DNA of 58,996 nt, taken from assembly GCA_028456385.1 (NCBI GenBank), contig JALNQF010000257.1, positions 1 to 58,996 of the forward strand, read 5' to 3'. The translations under genes and the position numbers were made by a program. The DNA comes from Ophiosphaerella korrae. Taxonomy: Eukaryota > Ascomycota > Dothideomycetes > Pleosporales > Phaeosphaeriaceae. Positions 11,752 through 23,239 of this stretch are shown here, piece by piece. The notes under the pieces are model-generated. The model had not been told where the DNA came from. It saw only the letters and a list, made by a program, of their open reading frames with translations, and did not search any database. How positions within the stretch are numbered: the first letter of the stretch is position 1; the number at the start of each line of letters is the position of its first letter.

Positions 11752-12718
11752 AGTCTATCGCGAATTAGTAAATCAGCACCTCAATCCACTCACATACTTG
11801 CCTAGACTGCTTCCGTCAAACGGCCCGTTCGGAGCCGAATTTCTCTTCGCAATGCCCGTGACACGGCCTGTCCCTCCTCTGACAAGCTATTGTCGGCCAG
11901 GCTGGTGATGCTCTAGCTTCTCCAACTCAAGGGCGCCACCGAGGCCACTGACCACGTCTGCTACTCGCGAATTAGTTCAATTCCATTGGTTTTTAACGAC
12001 TAGTGAATACCAGGTCCTATCTAGGGTGGACAAGAGCAATCCTTCCATCGCCCGCCCACTCCCCCGACCGTCCCTAAACCACCATAAAAAGCTGAACCCC
12101 TCGCATTGCAAGAATAAGTCCAAAGCCTGCCCACCCAACGCAGCCACTCTTGGCGCAGCCCAAACACCGCCACACCCCATCTACCTCAGCAAAGTCTACC
12201 GCTCCACCACCACTATTGTCACACGAACAAAGAACACAAGAAGTTGTCTACATGCGTGCATGTCGCCATTTCCAAATACAACATGCTATTTTTGGGCAGC
12301 GCTCAACAGGCTATCGTGAGACATCGCCCAGCGCTTCATGGGTGGAGGGCGCATAAATTGGCTCGGCGCCCGCTTTCGAGGCGGCCATTATCAATACAAG
12401 GTGCGATGATCCGAATCAAGAGATAATAGCAACTGTGTCGACACGGGCGGTAGAGGTTAGCGGCATGGTATCTACCGCAGGTCTTCGTCGAGACGAGGCT
12501 GAACTGAGGCGTGAAATCGCTAGCGTCAATGGACCAGGATCCTGTCAGCCAACCAAAGGCTACTGCCATTCTCTGCCGCCAGCCTAACATGGCTGATAGT
12601 ATCTCGTGGTGAGAGCCTGCTGAGGTAAACCTGGAACGAACCCCGCTTTGTCGCTTCGAGCATCGCCCGACTACAGCCTAGCAGACAATTTCAACCACTC
12701 TTTCTCGCCATTATCAAT
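11752..12718. other. Non-coding spacer
   Basis: No coherent gene. Plus-strand frames between 12026 and 12426 are Pro/Thr/His-rich and overlap in three phases, which is typical of chance frames. The right part should include the promoter of the kinase gene. Confidence 0.4.
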
Positions 12719-15704
12719 ATGATGCCCCGAGCACTGGACGCCGTCGACGGGTCGGTTGGGGGGGCTGAAGCGGCCATGCAGGCCTGGTTCCCGCCTGGCC
12801 CGCTCGCGCAGCGGCAGCCTTTCGACGAGACGAATCTGTGCAGCGTGGCCAACACGCTGCGTAGCATGGGCCAAGAATCATGGGCAACGATACCTAGGAT
12901 CTATGCGACGCTGCGTATCATCAATCAACTTCCTGCCATTGAGTCTTTTCTAGCGCAAGGTTTGAGCGATATGTGGTTTCCGTTCACGCACAAGACGCTG
13001 CCCAACACTTTGAAGAGCCAGACTGAGCCAGACTGCTAGGAACGGCTTTATCGAGGCTCAGAGGTTGGTTCTTACCAAGGGACTAGATGTTGTCAAGGAG
13101 GGTGGCAGGCACAGACACTTTTCGAAACCTCAGGACATACCACTGGTGAAGCTCTCAGAGCTTGGTAGGGGCGGATTTAGTGTCGTGGAAAAGGTTCTCA
13201 GCACTGTCAACCAGCGGGAGTACGCGCGCAAACTCCTTCGAAGAGGCCCGACTTTTCAAAAGAACAAGGAGCTCCTAAAGGTGTTTGAGCAAGAACTTGC
13301 AACGCTTAAGAAGCTGTCACATACTCACATTGTCGAGTTTGTAGGCAGCTACAGTGATCCGAAATATGTCGCCATCATCATGTCGCCCGTCGCAAACTGC
13401 AATCTCAGAGACTTTCTGCACTATCCGCTCACGAGCGACGGCAGCTCTCTGTTGCGGACATCGTTTGGCTGCCTTGTAGCAGCCGTCAACTACCTACATG
13501 AGAATCGCATACGACACAAAGACATCAAGCCCGAGAACATACTTGTCAAGGACCATCAAATGTACGTCACAGACTTCGGCATCAGCCGTGACTGGACGGA
13601 TCTCGGGCACAGCACCACCAATGGTCCGACGTCCAAAACCCCCAAATATTGTGCACCCGAGGTAGCCGCGTCGCAACCGCGAAACTCGTCTGCAGACATC
13701 TGGTCTCTCGGATGTGTGTTCGCCGAAATGTGGACCGTCTTATGCGGAGAGAGCATCCAGAATCTGACACAGCACCTACAGACCCTGGGGAATCAGTCTG
13801 CATGTTATCACGATAAGCTGGACCGGTTTGACTCATGGCAAGAAGTACTGGTGAAGAAAACGGGTGATACAGAACTGCAAAAGCCCCGCGCATGGATCTC
13901 AGCTATGATGCGCCCAGATCCGCGCGATCGTCCTAATGGAAAGTCACTCCTCGATGCTATACGAGAATCCTGCCTCAATTCTAGTTCAAGATACGCCTTC
14001 ATTGGATTTTGCTGCACAGAGAACGACGATTCCGCAGAAAGCGTGCAGTCTTCCGTATTCGAGCCGATTCTGAACGAAACCCCACAAGAGACTATTACCG
14101 CACCAATCTCGTTGAGCAACGCTCTTTCGGACCGCACTGTTTCTAGGGTGATGACAAACGATTTGGAAGAAAGCGCAGCAACGCCTATCGTGGCAAAGAA
14201 ACCTGCTGCCGGCGGCGACATACCTATAATGGCAGCACGACAAACTGAGCGATCATATAATCCAAATCCTGCAGGCACTCCCCGCCAACACACCTTTGAT
14301 GCTGGTGCGGGATTGCGACTTGACCCAACTCCCAGTGACCCACAGTTACAAGAACATCAAAGAGCCGACGAGAAGCCCATCATTTCAGCGGATATAGCGC
14401 TAGTGAAGACGTTCAAGATTGGCTCTGATGGCTACTCCTTAGCCTTCACGCCGGACAGCAAGTGGCTGATATGGTTCGGCAACGGCAAGATTCAGCTCCG
14501 GTGCGCCCAGTCTGGGACAATGACGAGGACGTCCGCAGGCTTCCACACTCCTTGGAGCCTATCCTTCTCGCCGGACGGCAAGCGGCTGGCGTTCGGTTCT
14601 TGGGACAAGAATCACGAAACGGAGTCAGGAACGGAGTCAGCGTATATGCAGCTCTACTCCACCGAATCTTTAAATCTAGTGCAGGGGTTTCCACTCCCGG
14701 AACGTTCTTATTGGGATCAGACCTTCTCGCCAGACAGTAAGCGATTGGCATTCGTACTCGGCAGGAATACAGTGCAGCTCGCCTGTGCCCAATCTGGGAC
14801 CTTGGTGCAGACGTGCGCTGTCAATAATAATGTTTATCGCCCATCTTTTGAGATAACCGGGTTGCTCTTCTCGCCAGACAGCAAACAGCTAGCGTCCAGT
14901 TACACTAACGACTCCATAGCAATATGGTCTGCCGAGTCTGGGACCAAACTGCAGCATCTCTTCCCCTCATCCCCTGCAAATCCTGAGTATATAAATCATA
15001 TAGCCTTTTCGCCGAACAGCAAGTTGCTAGTGTCCATGAGATATTTCAGCAACACAGTAGACGTTTGGTCCGTTGAGTCCGGGGAGATGGTAGAGAAAAT
15101 TGTAATCCCCGTGTCTGGAAGGGAGGACCGCAGGATGCAGTTCTGGTTCACCGAGTCTAAAGTGCCGATGCAGCTTCTCAAATATTCACTGGGTTCGGAT
15201 TTCGTCTTCTCGCCGGACGGCAAGCGGCTGGTGTCCGTATCTACCGCTCATGATAGCTATGGCAAGATTTCGCTCTGGTCTACCGAGACTGGATCCCTGA
15301 TATGGGCGATAACGAACACCATTATTGATTACAAATCCGGTACCGTCATGCGGCCACTATTCTCGCAGGATGGTAGGTGGCTGGCGCTCACCCGCCTAGG
15401 TGCGGTGCGGCTCTACTCCCCAGAGTCAGGGAAGCTAGTGAAGACGCTCACGAGCGAGATTTACACAAAATTAGGGATTTATGATTATCCCTTAGTAGCC
15501 TTCTCGCCGGATGGCAAGTGGTTAGCGATAATACCTGGTTCTGATTATACGTTGCAAATGTGGTCCACTGACTCTGGGACACTAGTGCAGACGCTCGAGG
15601 GCCATTTAAATGTCTGGGACATAATGTTCTCGCCAGACGGTAAGCGACTGGTGACCTTCACGAGCCACGGTGAGGTGCAGCTCTGGTCCATTGGTGATGG
15701 GTAA
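12719..15704 (+). pseudogene. Ser/Thr protein kinase with C-terminal WD-like repeats, 10-bp frameshift
   Basis: The N-terminal part (12719 to about 13024) carries an AWFPPGPL...PFTHKTLP segment that I know from a large ascomycete kinase family. From about 13035 the frame continues as a kinase domain: glycine loop GRGGFSVVE, catalytic-loop HKDIKPEN, DFG in VTDFGISRDW, APE in YCAPEVA, and WSLGCVFAEMWT. After a linker come about nine 35-60-residue units of the type FSPDGKRL...LWSTESG, which would form a beta-propeller. The two parts lie in different frames, and the junction is an exact 10-bp tandem duplication (13015-13034); with one copy the frame would be continuous. The downstream 879 codons are open, so a shortened kinase could still be made from the ATG at 13065. 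This is a recent lesion, true pseudogenisation or an assembly error. Confidence 0.8.
13015..13034 (+). repeat. 10-bp tandem duplication breaking the kinase gene
   Basis: Two adjacent copies of GAGCCAGACT (13015-13024 and 13025-13034). The duplication adds one base modulo three and puts a TAG right after the N-terminal part. With a single copy the frame reads through into IEAQRLVLTK and the kinase domain. Confidence 0.92.
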
Positions 15705-16852
15705 TCCTTAAACTCCTCCGCTCTTAGTCGGCTTCTTTTATTTGCTCACCTGACCTCTCCTTTCACATGAACAAGTCGACTGCTTAACACCTTTATCGAG
15801 ATTTGTTTGAGGGCTGGATTGGAGGTATTAATGCTATGAGGAGTGCGGAAGGAAATTGAGGTGATCAGTAGCAGTTTCCTTCTGTTAGCATGTGGTTCTC
15901 GCAAAGGTCCGCACTGTGCTCCCCGTGGCCTCCATAAGCTGTAAGCGTGACCCAATTCACGCAAATTCGTGCAAGATGGCCACTCCAGGTCGGTACCTCC
16001 AGAGGGAACAACTTCCGAATTAAAGCCAGTCAAAATCATTGAATAAGCATGTGCTGACACAGTGCTGACGGGTCCGCAGAGTGGCAAGCATCTAAGTGGT
16101 GTCCAATAACTGATAGGCGATGTGGCGGTGCAGTAGTGAGGCTCACCACCTAGTGCACGTCTCCACCTAATGCACGGTTTTCTCCCCTTAGCCCTCCCCC
16201 TCTTATCTTCATAACTACTTTTTCTATTAACTCTTAACTTTTAATATATATTATAAATAGGTAATAAGTAGCTACTATAGGACTAATAAGACTATAGACT
16301 TACTAAATATTACGCCTAGGCTCTTACTCTAGTACGTTAGGGTAAGGGTCTATTAGTACAGGGTTTATATTAGTAGAAAGTTAGGTATAGTAGGTAATAG
16401 GGGTAGCGTAAGGCGTGTTGCCTCTTCCTCTAAGAATTAGATACAGGCTTAGATTAAAAGCTATCTAGGTAGAGAGTAGTGTGAGCAGCGAGGGAAGCTC
16501 GCTGCCCCTAAATAATTCTCAAGCAACAGGCCAAGCCTGCTGGGGAGCTGTGTCCGGTGACTCGCTTGAGACACCGCATCACAGGTGCCGTCCTAGGTGC
16601 TATCATCCATCACCTGGTTGTCTAGTGTCCTCCTGCCTGCAGGTCTTGTGCCATTTGTCTCGGCGCAATCGCCCCGTGGTCAATTGTCTTGTGGTCGCCC
16701 CTGTCCTCGTGGTCTGCCGTGATTATTACATGACCAACAATGGTCACGTGCCTACAACGCTGACAAGGCTTGACAGGTTGTAACAGGTTTCCCCTCCTTC
16801 ATGGTCGATGTCCCAGAGACGGTACTAGTCACGCTCGTCTTCCTCGTCGTCG
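15705..16852. other. Intergenic region with a RIP-like AT-rich segment
   Basis: The interval between the kinase gene and the next, convergent gene. About 16200-16460 is AT-rich with many TAG/CTA strings and looks like RIP of an old repeat. The plus-strand frame at 16481-16783 is Cys/Pro-rich with no family resemblance and I do not accept it. Confidence 0.5.
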
Positions 16853-17078
16853 TCAAGCCAAGATGACGGTACCATCCGAATGCTTGTGATAGTAACGCCC
16901 GCTCATGGCGTCCTTCTTCCAGTAGCTCTTGTGCCTGTGCCTGGAAGATGCGTGCGATGATGTCTGCGATGACTGGCCGCTGCTGGCGGTAGAACCATGC
17001 GTGGATGAGGGAGCCTTGGACGAATGTGGCGTCGAGTGCGAGTGGTGCGATTTACTGTGCTTGGGCTTGGACGATGTA

Positions 17079-17145
17079 GGGGGGTGTCGGCTGGTAAACA
17101 GGCTGTGGTTCGACGACTTCGTAGTCGTCCTCGTCCTCGTCCTCG
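17079..17145. repeat. G6 run and CGTCCT hexamer repeats in the pseudogene
   Basis: The G6 run (17079-17084) coincides with a frame change. The hexamer-like CGTCCT repeats (about 17122-17145) encode the acidic DEDEDD stretch. Confidence 0.7.
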
Positions 17146-17806
17146 TATGCGTGCAGTAGTTCGGTGGGCGGTACGGGCAAAGTCGGCACCCCTTGGACGA
17201 TAGGGTGGAGGCCACTGCTGCGCTGCTGCTTGTAGTGCTCCTTCAATTGGTCCTTCAGAGCGTACGACTGTTCTCTGGCGTGGTCCTGGGCGTTCCTGAG
17301 TCCCCTTCGGCCCTCGTTGTGTTCTCGGTGAGAGTTGACCAAACTCGTCGACTTGATAGGAAACTGGTGATATTCAAGCGTGCCGTCTTCTGACGCAGCC
17401 GCATAGTGTGCAAAGAAATTGATGTTCTTGCCGTCGGTAGTGAATGTCGTGATTTGGGCGTGACCGGGAGGGTCGGATTTTCCCATTGTGGGAAAGAGCT
17501 TGGTTCCTCGCGTGGACCAGGGCTGCTCCATCATATCGGTTCTGCAGCTCTGCTTCTCTCATGCCTCCCGCGGGGCCCTTCCATTCTCCCGCTATATGCG
17601 GCAGCGTCACGGAACCTGAGTCGTCTTTATAAAGAACGGCTCCGGCGACATACTCGTCGACTGGGAACGGGAGGTACGCCTCCATCTCGGGTCCCTCGAC
17701 GAAGTCGGGCTGTGGAGCAGATAAGCCATTGTTGAAGCCAACGTCTTTTGGATAGCCCGTGAATGCCTGGTTGAATTCTCTCGGATAGCCCTCGTCGTCG
17801 TACTCC

Positions 17807-17820
17807 TTCAGCATTCAGCA
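17807..17820 (-). repeat. 7-bp tandem duplication breaking the gene
   Basis: Two adjacent copies of TTCAGCA on the plus strand (TGCTGAA on the coding strand), 17807-17813 and 17814-17820. With one copy the coding strand reads GRLLKEYDDEGYP in one frame; with two the frame is lost. Confidence 0.92.
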
Positions 17821-18280
17821 GCCTCCCGCTGGCCTCGATGACCATGGCTGTTTCGTTCCTGGCTTGCCCAGCCCTCTTGGCGTACTGCTTGTACACAAAC
17901 TCAGGTGGCGAGGCTGTCTCGCGGGACCTGGCGTGTCGTTCGTGGACGTCTTGGAGGTTTGTGGGTGGTTTGGAGTGTCTTGGTTCGAGAATACCATTCT
18001 TTCGGGCCTGGATAGCGAAACCAGTCCATGTCGTCGAGATGGTGTTCGTCGATCCCGAATCGTCCGAGGGGTCTTCGGTCTTCTTCTTGCCCATCTTGTT
18101 GAGGCGTGCGAGGCTCTGTCGTGTCAATCGTGCTGGCTCCGAGGTCGGCCGCCTTGTCCGCGCTCGCTTTGCCCGTGGTTCGGCGTCCTCGCCGCTGTCT
18201 AGCTGTCGTTTTCGTGACGGTGGATTTGCTGCAACTTGCTCTGCTTGCGAGAGCTCCGGGCGAGTTTGCGTCTCATCCAT

Positions 18281-18672
18281 GATGAAGGGAAGAAGGAGGT
18301 TTTTGTTGAGGCTGGTCGGCGGCGCTTCGTTGTCGCAGCATTTGTTCTTAGTTGATTGGAAGTCTTTCTGCATTTCTAATTCTAGATACCGCTCAACAAA
18401 TGTGAACTTGATGCATAAGCGTTATCGGGTGTTTATTCAGTTTACTATACTTAGCGCCCGGGACTCCTTTCATCTCCGGACGTGCAATTGCTTACCTACG
18501 TAACGTTGCGACGCTCTACAAACTCCTTTGCGGTCCCAAACCTGCTTCCCCTAGCAAGGGTGACACAATGAGCTCGAACCTCGTTGAGTATTTCGTATCT
18601 CGACCCCTCCACTACCGAGAGGTATATTAGTACCTGTGCAGAATCCTGCTTAGCGAATGCCTCTTGTACAGG
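18281..18672. other. Spacer upstream of the pseudogene
   Basis: Likely promoter and spacer. It ends at the 5-bp target duplication of the solo LTR. No gene seen. Confidence 0.4.
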
Positions 18673-19067
18673 TGTCAGATGAGATGCGCGATAGCATGCG
18701 CGCAGAGATGCGCAACAGATTCCAGGCCAACCCGGAATCCGTTGATTGGCTGGTTGACCATCGCCAAGCCGCCAACCCCGCCGCAGCTGAAAGACCGCAG
18801 CCTCGAACAAAGGAATCGAACAATGGATCTCACATGCAAAGAGATGGACTACGTCAGCACAACTGATACAACAAAGAAACCAGCACCTCAACAGAATAAG
18901 TGCTGAGGATCCGGCTCGCCGCCGTCTCGAGAGACCCAGCCGAGACCGCCGCAGCGCAGATACATAGATAGAGCGCAGGGCCAGAGATAGAAAGGCAGAG
19001 ATCAATCAATCAACTCATTTTCTCACTTCAACCTACATCCATCAATTTTGTGACCGCAAATCTGACA
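18673..19067 (+). mobile_element. Solo LTR, family 1, copy B (395 bp)
   Basis: TGTCAGAT...ATCTGACA termini and a perfect 5-bp target duplication ACAGG (18668-18672 and 19068-19072). It shares with copies A and C the GATCAATCAATCAACTC segment near the 3' end, a GAGGATCC...CTCGCCGCCGTCTCGAGAG core, and short GATGCGCGAT-type repeats at the 5' end. No internal region adjoins it. Confidence 0.95.
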
Positions 19068-19087
19068 ACAGGATCATCTCCTCAACA

Positions 19088-19830
19088 ATGAACCCACCCA
19101 TGGTTATGCCAGGGCATGCAGGACAGCAAGATGCCAGCGAACAGTCGAAGAGTCAACAGCATCTTCGCGCCTACACAAGATTACCCGCGAATGGTCCGGA
19201 GTCCTCTCATATTCAGGATGCAATGTATTTCTTCTGAAACTCCAGAAGACGCTATCTCTGACGTAAAACAGATTTTCTGGAACCCAAACCGAACCCAACC
19301 CTCACCCTCACATCAAGCTCAAGACGGAGCCCGAATTGCCAGCTTCGCTCCAACATCAACCGACCTGCGACACTAGTAAAAATATCTCCGCGGCGAAGCC
19401 TTCAGACCAATTGCATTTAGAGCAGACGGTTGCTATTTTCGTGCCTATCTCTGGTGTTTCAACTGTTATGGCTGTCAGAGTCTACGTACCACTGGGTATA
19501 GTAGATCACGTACCAGTACTAGGCTTTTGGGACACCATTCAGCGACTGAGTGAGTTGAACTTCTCGAGTGCCTATGATGATTACACTCGGGCAGAGTCTC
19601 AAGAGCTGCTCACTCAGCTGTCATCCTGGGCTGTGGCACTCTTGCCTATTATCAACGACGGTGAAGCTAAGAGCGCACTAAAGCTCCTGAGCTTCCTTGG
19701 AACCCATATTTTGTTAGATTCAGGCACTAGCGGACTGCTATGTGGGTGGTCTAATCATCGTTGGCTGATATCTGTCAAAGGAAGGCTCACGTGGGCGCAA
19801 TCTGCCGAAATACTATGTCAAGTAGGCTAG
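19088..19830 (+). other. Unidentified fragments
   Basis: A short frame starting at 19088 (Gln-rich, with Met/Pro-rich start) is followed by a frame at 19336-19830 of 164 codons with protein-like hydrophobic alternation (RVYVPLGIVDHVPVLGFWDT; LLTQLSSWAVALLPIINDGE). The two may be exons of one gene or relics of different genes. No domain, signal peptide or membrane segment is recognised. The first frame begins just after the LTR, so the LTR may have landed in its 5' region. Confidence 0.3.
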
Positions 19831-20051
19831 ATAGCGAGGACTGAGATTGAGATTTAGTCTTGTTCAATCTCGTGCCTCAGATACGAGTGGTAGCATCGCC
19901 CCTGCTTATTAACTCTTACTAGCATTATGTGCAATAAATACTCCTCGAATATATCATATAAAACTCGCACTTCCTTGTATCTTTTCTCATCGGCAGCGAG
20001 CGACCTTATCTGTTCAAGGTTCCGGTCAGTTGAGAAATGGGAGCTAAGTAA

Positions 20052-20681
20052 GTGAAACTTGTGAGAACTTTCCTTCTGAGCCGATGGGTAAGATCATCAC
20101 GGCCGTGGACTCCAGAAGAGTCATTGGTACTCCTGTGCAGGCTCATCAAAGAGCGCAACAAACGCCCAGTATCGGGCCGAAGTGCGAAGGAATGCGAACA
20201 AAATTTACCCCGTTTTTACAACTTCTGTTCCCGGTGGACACCTGCGGCTATCGATGCATATCATGAGAAGAATCCCCAATCAGCTATAAGCAAAGAGAAA
20301 TCGTTCAAGATCCTTACACACTTCACAAAAACAAGTCTGTACAGACAAAGGCTCTAGACGGCGGTGCTATAACATTCTCAATCAGTCGTCTTGAGGATGT
20401 GAGACTGCGAAAAGACTTCAAATTTCCATCCGTCACTCGTCGGGTCATCTCTGGTGGATACGAGTGTCTCCAACTTGTCGCTCTAGAATGGCCTGATCTG
20501 CCTAAAATGACCGTCCTGTATTACACCACAGGCCAAGTACATTTTTCACACACTATAGCGAATCAAGAATACATTACGGCGACTGTGGTTGTTCCTCTGG
20601 GCAGTTGGAAGCACGACAAGTACTCTGTATACCAGGGACTACATGGTACATTTCGAGAGGACATTAAGTGTATGTGTTGAA
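20052..20681 (+). other. Unidentified gene relic with a SANT-like segment
   Basis: The first frame (20052-20357) contains PWTPEESLVLLCRLIKERNK and a later FYNFCSRWTPAAIDAY, reminiscent of a SANT/Myb-like DNA-binding fold. The second (20399-20680) has a Val/Tyr-rich beta-like stretch with no resemblance I recognise. GT-AG splice sites could join parts of the region but no single model is compelling. Likely a decayed gene. Confidence 0.3.
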
Positions 20682-21190
20682 TCATACTTTGTATCAATAT
20701 AGACGCTGACACCTATGCAGCCCAATTTCCAAGCATTCTCCAGCACGTGCGAAGGCAGAATGATTAGTAGTGTGGAGCGCTTATGACACGCATTGGTAGA
20801 CCTTTAGAGAAAGTAGACAGATGAAAACGCAGGACAACATCACTTGAACTTCATTGCCAAGCGCGATTTTGCACAATTTCTCCAGGATAGATAGCTCCAC
20901 AACTGTGCTAAGCGATAACCGCACTCCATTATGGGGACTCTGTGCTGAAAGCTAAGGTGAAGCTGGGGCCGCCATATAGGGCACCGGTGAGCGGTAGCTG
21001 CATGGACAATAAGTCGCCTGTGCCAACTCATAAGAAAGACGGGAAGCGGTGTACGGACATTAGCCAGTAGTTCCCGTGCATCGTCATAGCTTCATCGCCC
21101 CCGAGCAACATATAAATGTCGGATTAGGTCTATTTCATGTTCACATGTCTAAAGCCTCTCGTCAGTTGACATCACATCAACACTCACGAT

Positions 21191-21721
21191 ATGGAAATAT
21201 TTATGCCAGACGGTTCTTCAAAGGTCGTTGGTGATCCCCAGGACCTCTCGCAATGGTCATTAGGTGTCGATCCTCTCGAAGAATGGCCTTTTCACATGTA
21301 TGCAGCGCCAAAGGCTGTGTTTTAGCTGTTCCTCATTACACCAAGCCGTGGAAGTATCGAAGCCTTGGAGTCAGCAGAAATCGATATCATGCACAAGGAA
21401 CAGATTGATATCCATCGTCAGCAGATGGTGGTGGACGATGTTAACCTTTAGAAGCTTGTTGCTTACCTCAAGTCTTACTAACTGCGTGAGGCAGGTATGT
21501 GCTTAGATACATCATGTCTCTCACAGAGTGTGCTAATTACTCTAGAGCTTCGAGCCGAGGGAAGTAAGTGGTTCGAGAACTTCCCACAGGCTATAAGACC
21601 GGAGATGGAGTTGTATACGTGGTGGAGTTATGTTCACGGAAGATACTTTCGAACTAGACATCGAGGCAACCACCGCAACGACATATGAGCTTAGTCATAA
21701 TGAGATCGCCGAGGTGAGCTA
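21191..21721 (+). pseudogene. Unidentified gene with RIP-type stops
   Basis: From an ATG at 21191 the frame reads a soluble protein (MEIFMPDGSSKVVGDPQDLS onward) with stops TAG at about 21324, TAG at about 21450 and TAA at about 21478. A GT-AG intron of about 50 bp (around 21495-21545) leads to the downstream part. TAG and TAA at such positions are what C-to-T changes at CpA make from CAG and CAA. A TATA-like TATAAA lies about 80 bp upstream of the start. The family is not recognised. It sits directly before the aminotransferase relic on the same strand, so the two may have belonged to one pathway. Confidence 0.45.
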
Positions 21722-23239
21722 CGGAGCTACAAGTTAGCTCCTACTGGTTACTTCGGCTACCAAAAACACGCTCCATCTAAGTTCTGGAATGGAAGTGCTG
21801 GATGCGTCGTGTGGAGCCGCCGTGACATGTTTTGGATACGATAATCTTGAGGAAGTCTGGGTTGCCATACAAGCCGCGAGGCAGGTCTTCTATACCGCTC
21901 ACCGGTCGTTCTCTACACCATGTGCGGATGAATTCAAAACGAACCTCCTAAGTACTGCTAACGGGCGCATAGTAGAAGCATATGTTTACAACTTAGGTGA
22001 GTAAACGTACTGACTCAAGGCATTGGCTTACGTTGCACATTAGGATCTGACGCAGTCGAAGCGGCGTTGAAGCTGGGTCGGCAAGTTTTCTGGAGCCAAG
22101 GCGAGACCAATCGCATCAACTACATTGCCTGCAATCCCTCATACCATGGAAGTACTTTAGGAGCACTTTCGCTCGGGTACTACAAGGAACGTCGAGAAAT
22201 GTACGAAGACATCCTACCACACAACATGTATCATGTTTCGGCGTGCAATCCGTACTGCGACCGCAAACCACTGCAAACCGACGAAGAATACATTCGCGAG
22301 AAGAAGGAGGAGCTCATCAACATGTTTGAACGCTTGGGACGAAACACAGTCATTGCCTTCGTGGTTGAGCTAGTGGCTGGAGCTGTGGGTTTAGTTATTT
22401 ATGGTTTTATCTGTTAGGTTCTTTTCGAACTGACACCTCACAGGCTCTCGCTTGCGCGCCTAAAGTTAATGGATACCTAGAGGCAATAAAAGAAGTATGC
22501 GGTAAGTATGGGGCACTGCTCATCTACGATGAAATCATGTGCGGTGCCGGTCGTACCGGTAAAATGCATGCCTGGCAGCAATATCGAGTAATTCCAGACA
22601 TACAAGTTATGGGAAAAGCACTGGGGGCCGGAGTGCAACCCATTGCGGCTATGCTGTGCAACCAACGTGTCGTTGATGCCATTTCTGCAGGCTCTGGCTA
22701 CTTCTCTTATGGCTACACGTACGAAAACCACGCTGTTGTTTGTGCTGTTGGCAACAAGGTCTTGAACATCATACGAGGTCTTCTTCCCAGTATAGAGGCA
22801 CAAGGGCAGCTTTTGGGGTCGTTGCTGCTTGAAGGGCTCAAAGAGCACCCAAATGTGGGTGATATCCGTGGTATGGGATTGCTCTGGGGAGTGAGTCATG
22901 ATATTCTGCTTTTTTCCACTGGGCTGACATGTGTGGCAAATAGTACTTCTACAAAACAAGGTCACGAAAACCCCCTTCGACAGCAACCTTTAGATACATG
23001 AACGTCTCCACGAACAAGGTGCTATCTTTCTTTAAACAATAGACCCAACAGCTAATAGATTGCTAGCGATTATGACACACGAGATCTATCTCTACCCTGG
23101 TAGTGGTAGTCTTGGTGACGGGCTTGGCAACCATGTCATCATTGCACCCCAATATAATTGCTCTGAGGATGATGTCAGCGTCCTTGCCACACGAACAGTT
23201 GAAGCTATCAAGAAGTTTTTTAAAGTGGTGGTGTGGTAA
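21722..23239 (+). pseudogene. Class III PLP-dependent aminotransferase, RIP-inactivated
   Basis: Exons on the plus strand encode the order typical of class III (ornithine/omega-type) aminotransferases: LDASCGAAVTCFGYDN, then GSDAVEAALKLGRQ (cofactor phosphate site), NPSYHGSTLGALSLGY, IYDEIMCGAGRTGKMHAW (cofactor-ring Asp in DE), and MGKALGAGVQP with the likely Schiff-base Lys. The frame continues to a C-terminal IKKFFKVVVW. Introns are visible after NLGE, after VVELVAGA and after GLLWG. In-frame stops follow the last intron (TAG in NL*IHERLH, TAA in IFL*TIDP), and a TAG precedes LLLVTSATK. All fit Gln codons changed by C-to-T. The ancestor probably moved amino groups in secondary or amino-acid metabolism; the substrate cannot be told. 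Confidence 0.72.

Larger units (their letters stand above)
16853..18280 (-). pseudogene. Conserved nuclear-looking hypothetical gene with three frameshifts
   Basis: Four minus-strand frames follow one another as one protein of about 470 residues. In order: a basic Arg/Lys-rich N-terminus with nuclear-signal-like KRARTRRP, a central conserved block (FVYKQYAKRAGQARNE; EGYPREFNQAFTGYPKDVGF; PGHAQITTFTTDGKNINFFA; LVNSHREHNEGRRGLRNA), an acidic DEDEDD run, a long Ser/His/Lys stretch and the C-terminal motif GRYYHKHSDGT. Frame is lost at a 7-bp tandem duplication (17807-17820), a T4/A4 run (17478-17481) and a G6/C6 run (17079-17084). Removing one copy or one base restores continuity at each. The chosen start is the ATG at 18280. 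I cannot name the family; it is probably nuclear. Confidence 0.7.

Noticed and set aside
16481..16783. Cys/Pro-rich 100-codon gene
   Set aside because: Starts in a RIP-like AT-rich flank, shows no domain, and its composition fits a chance frame.
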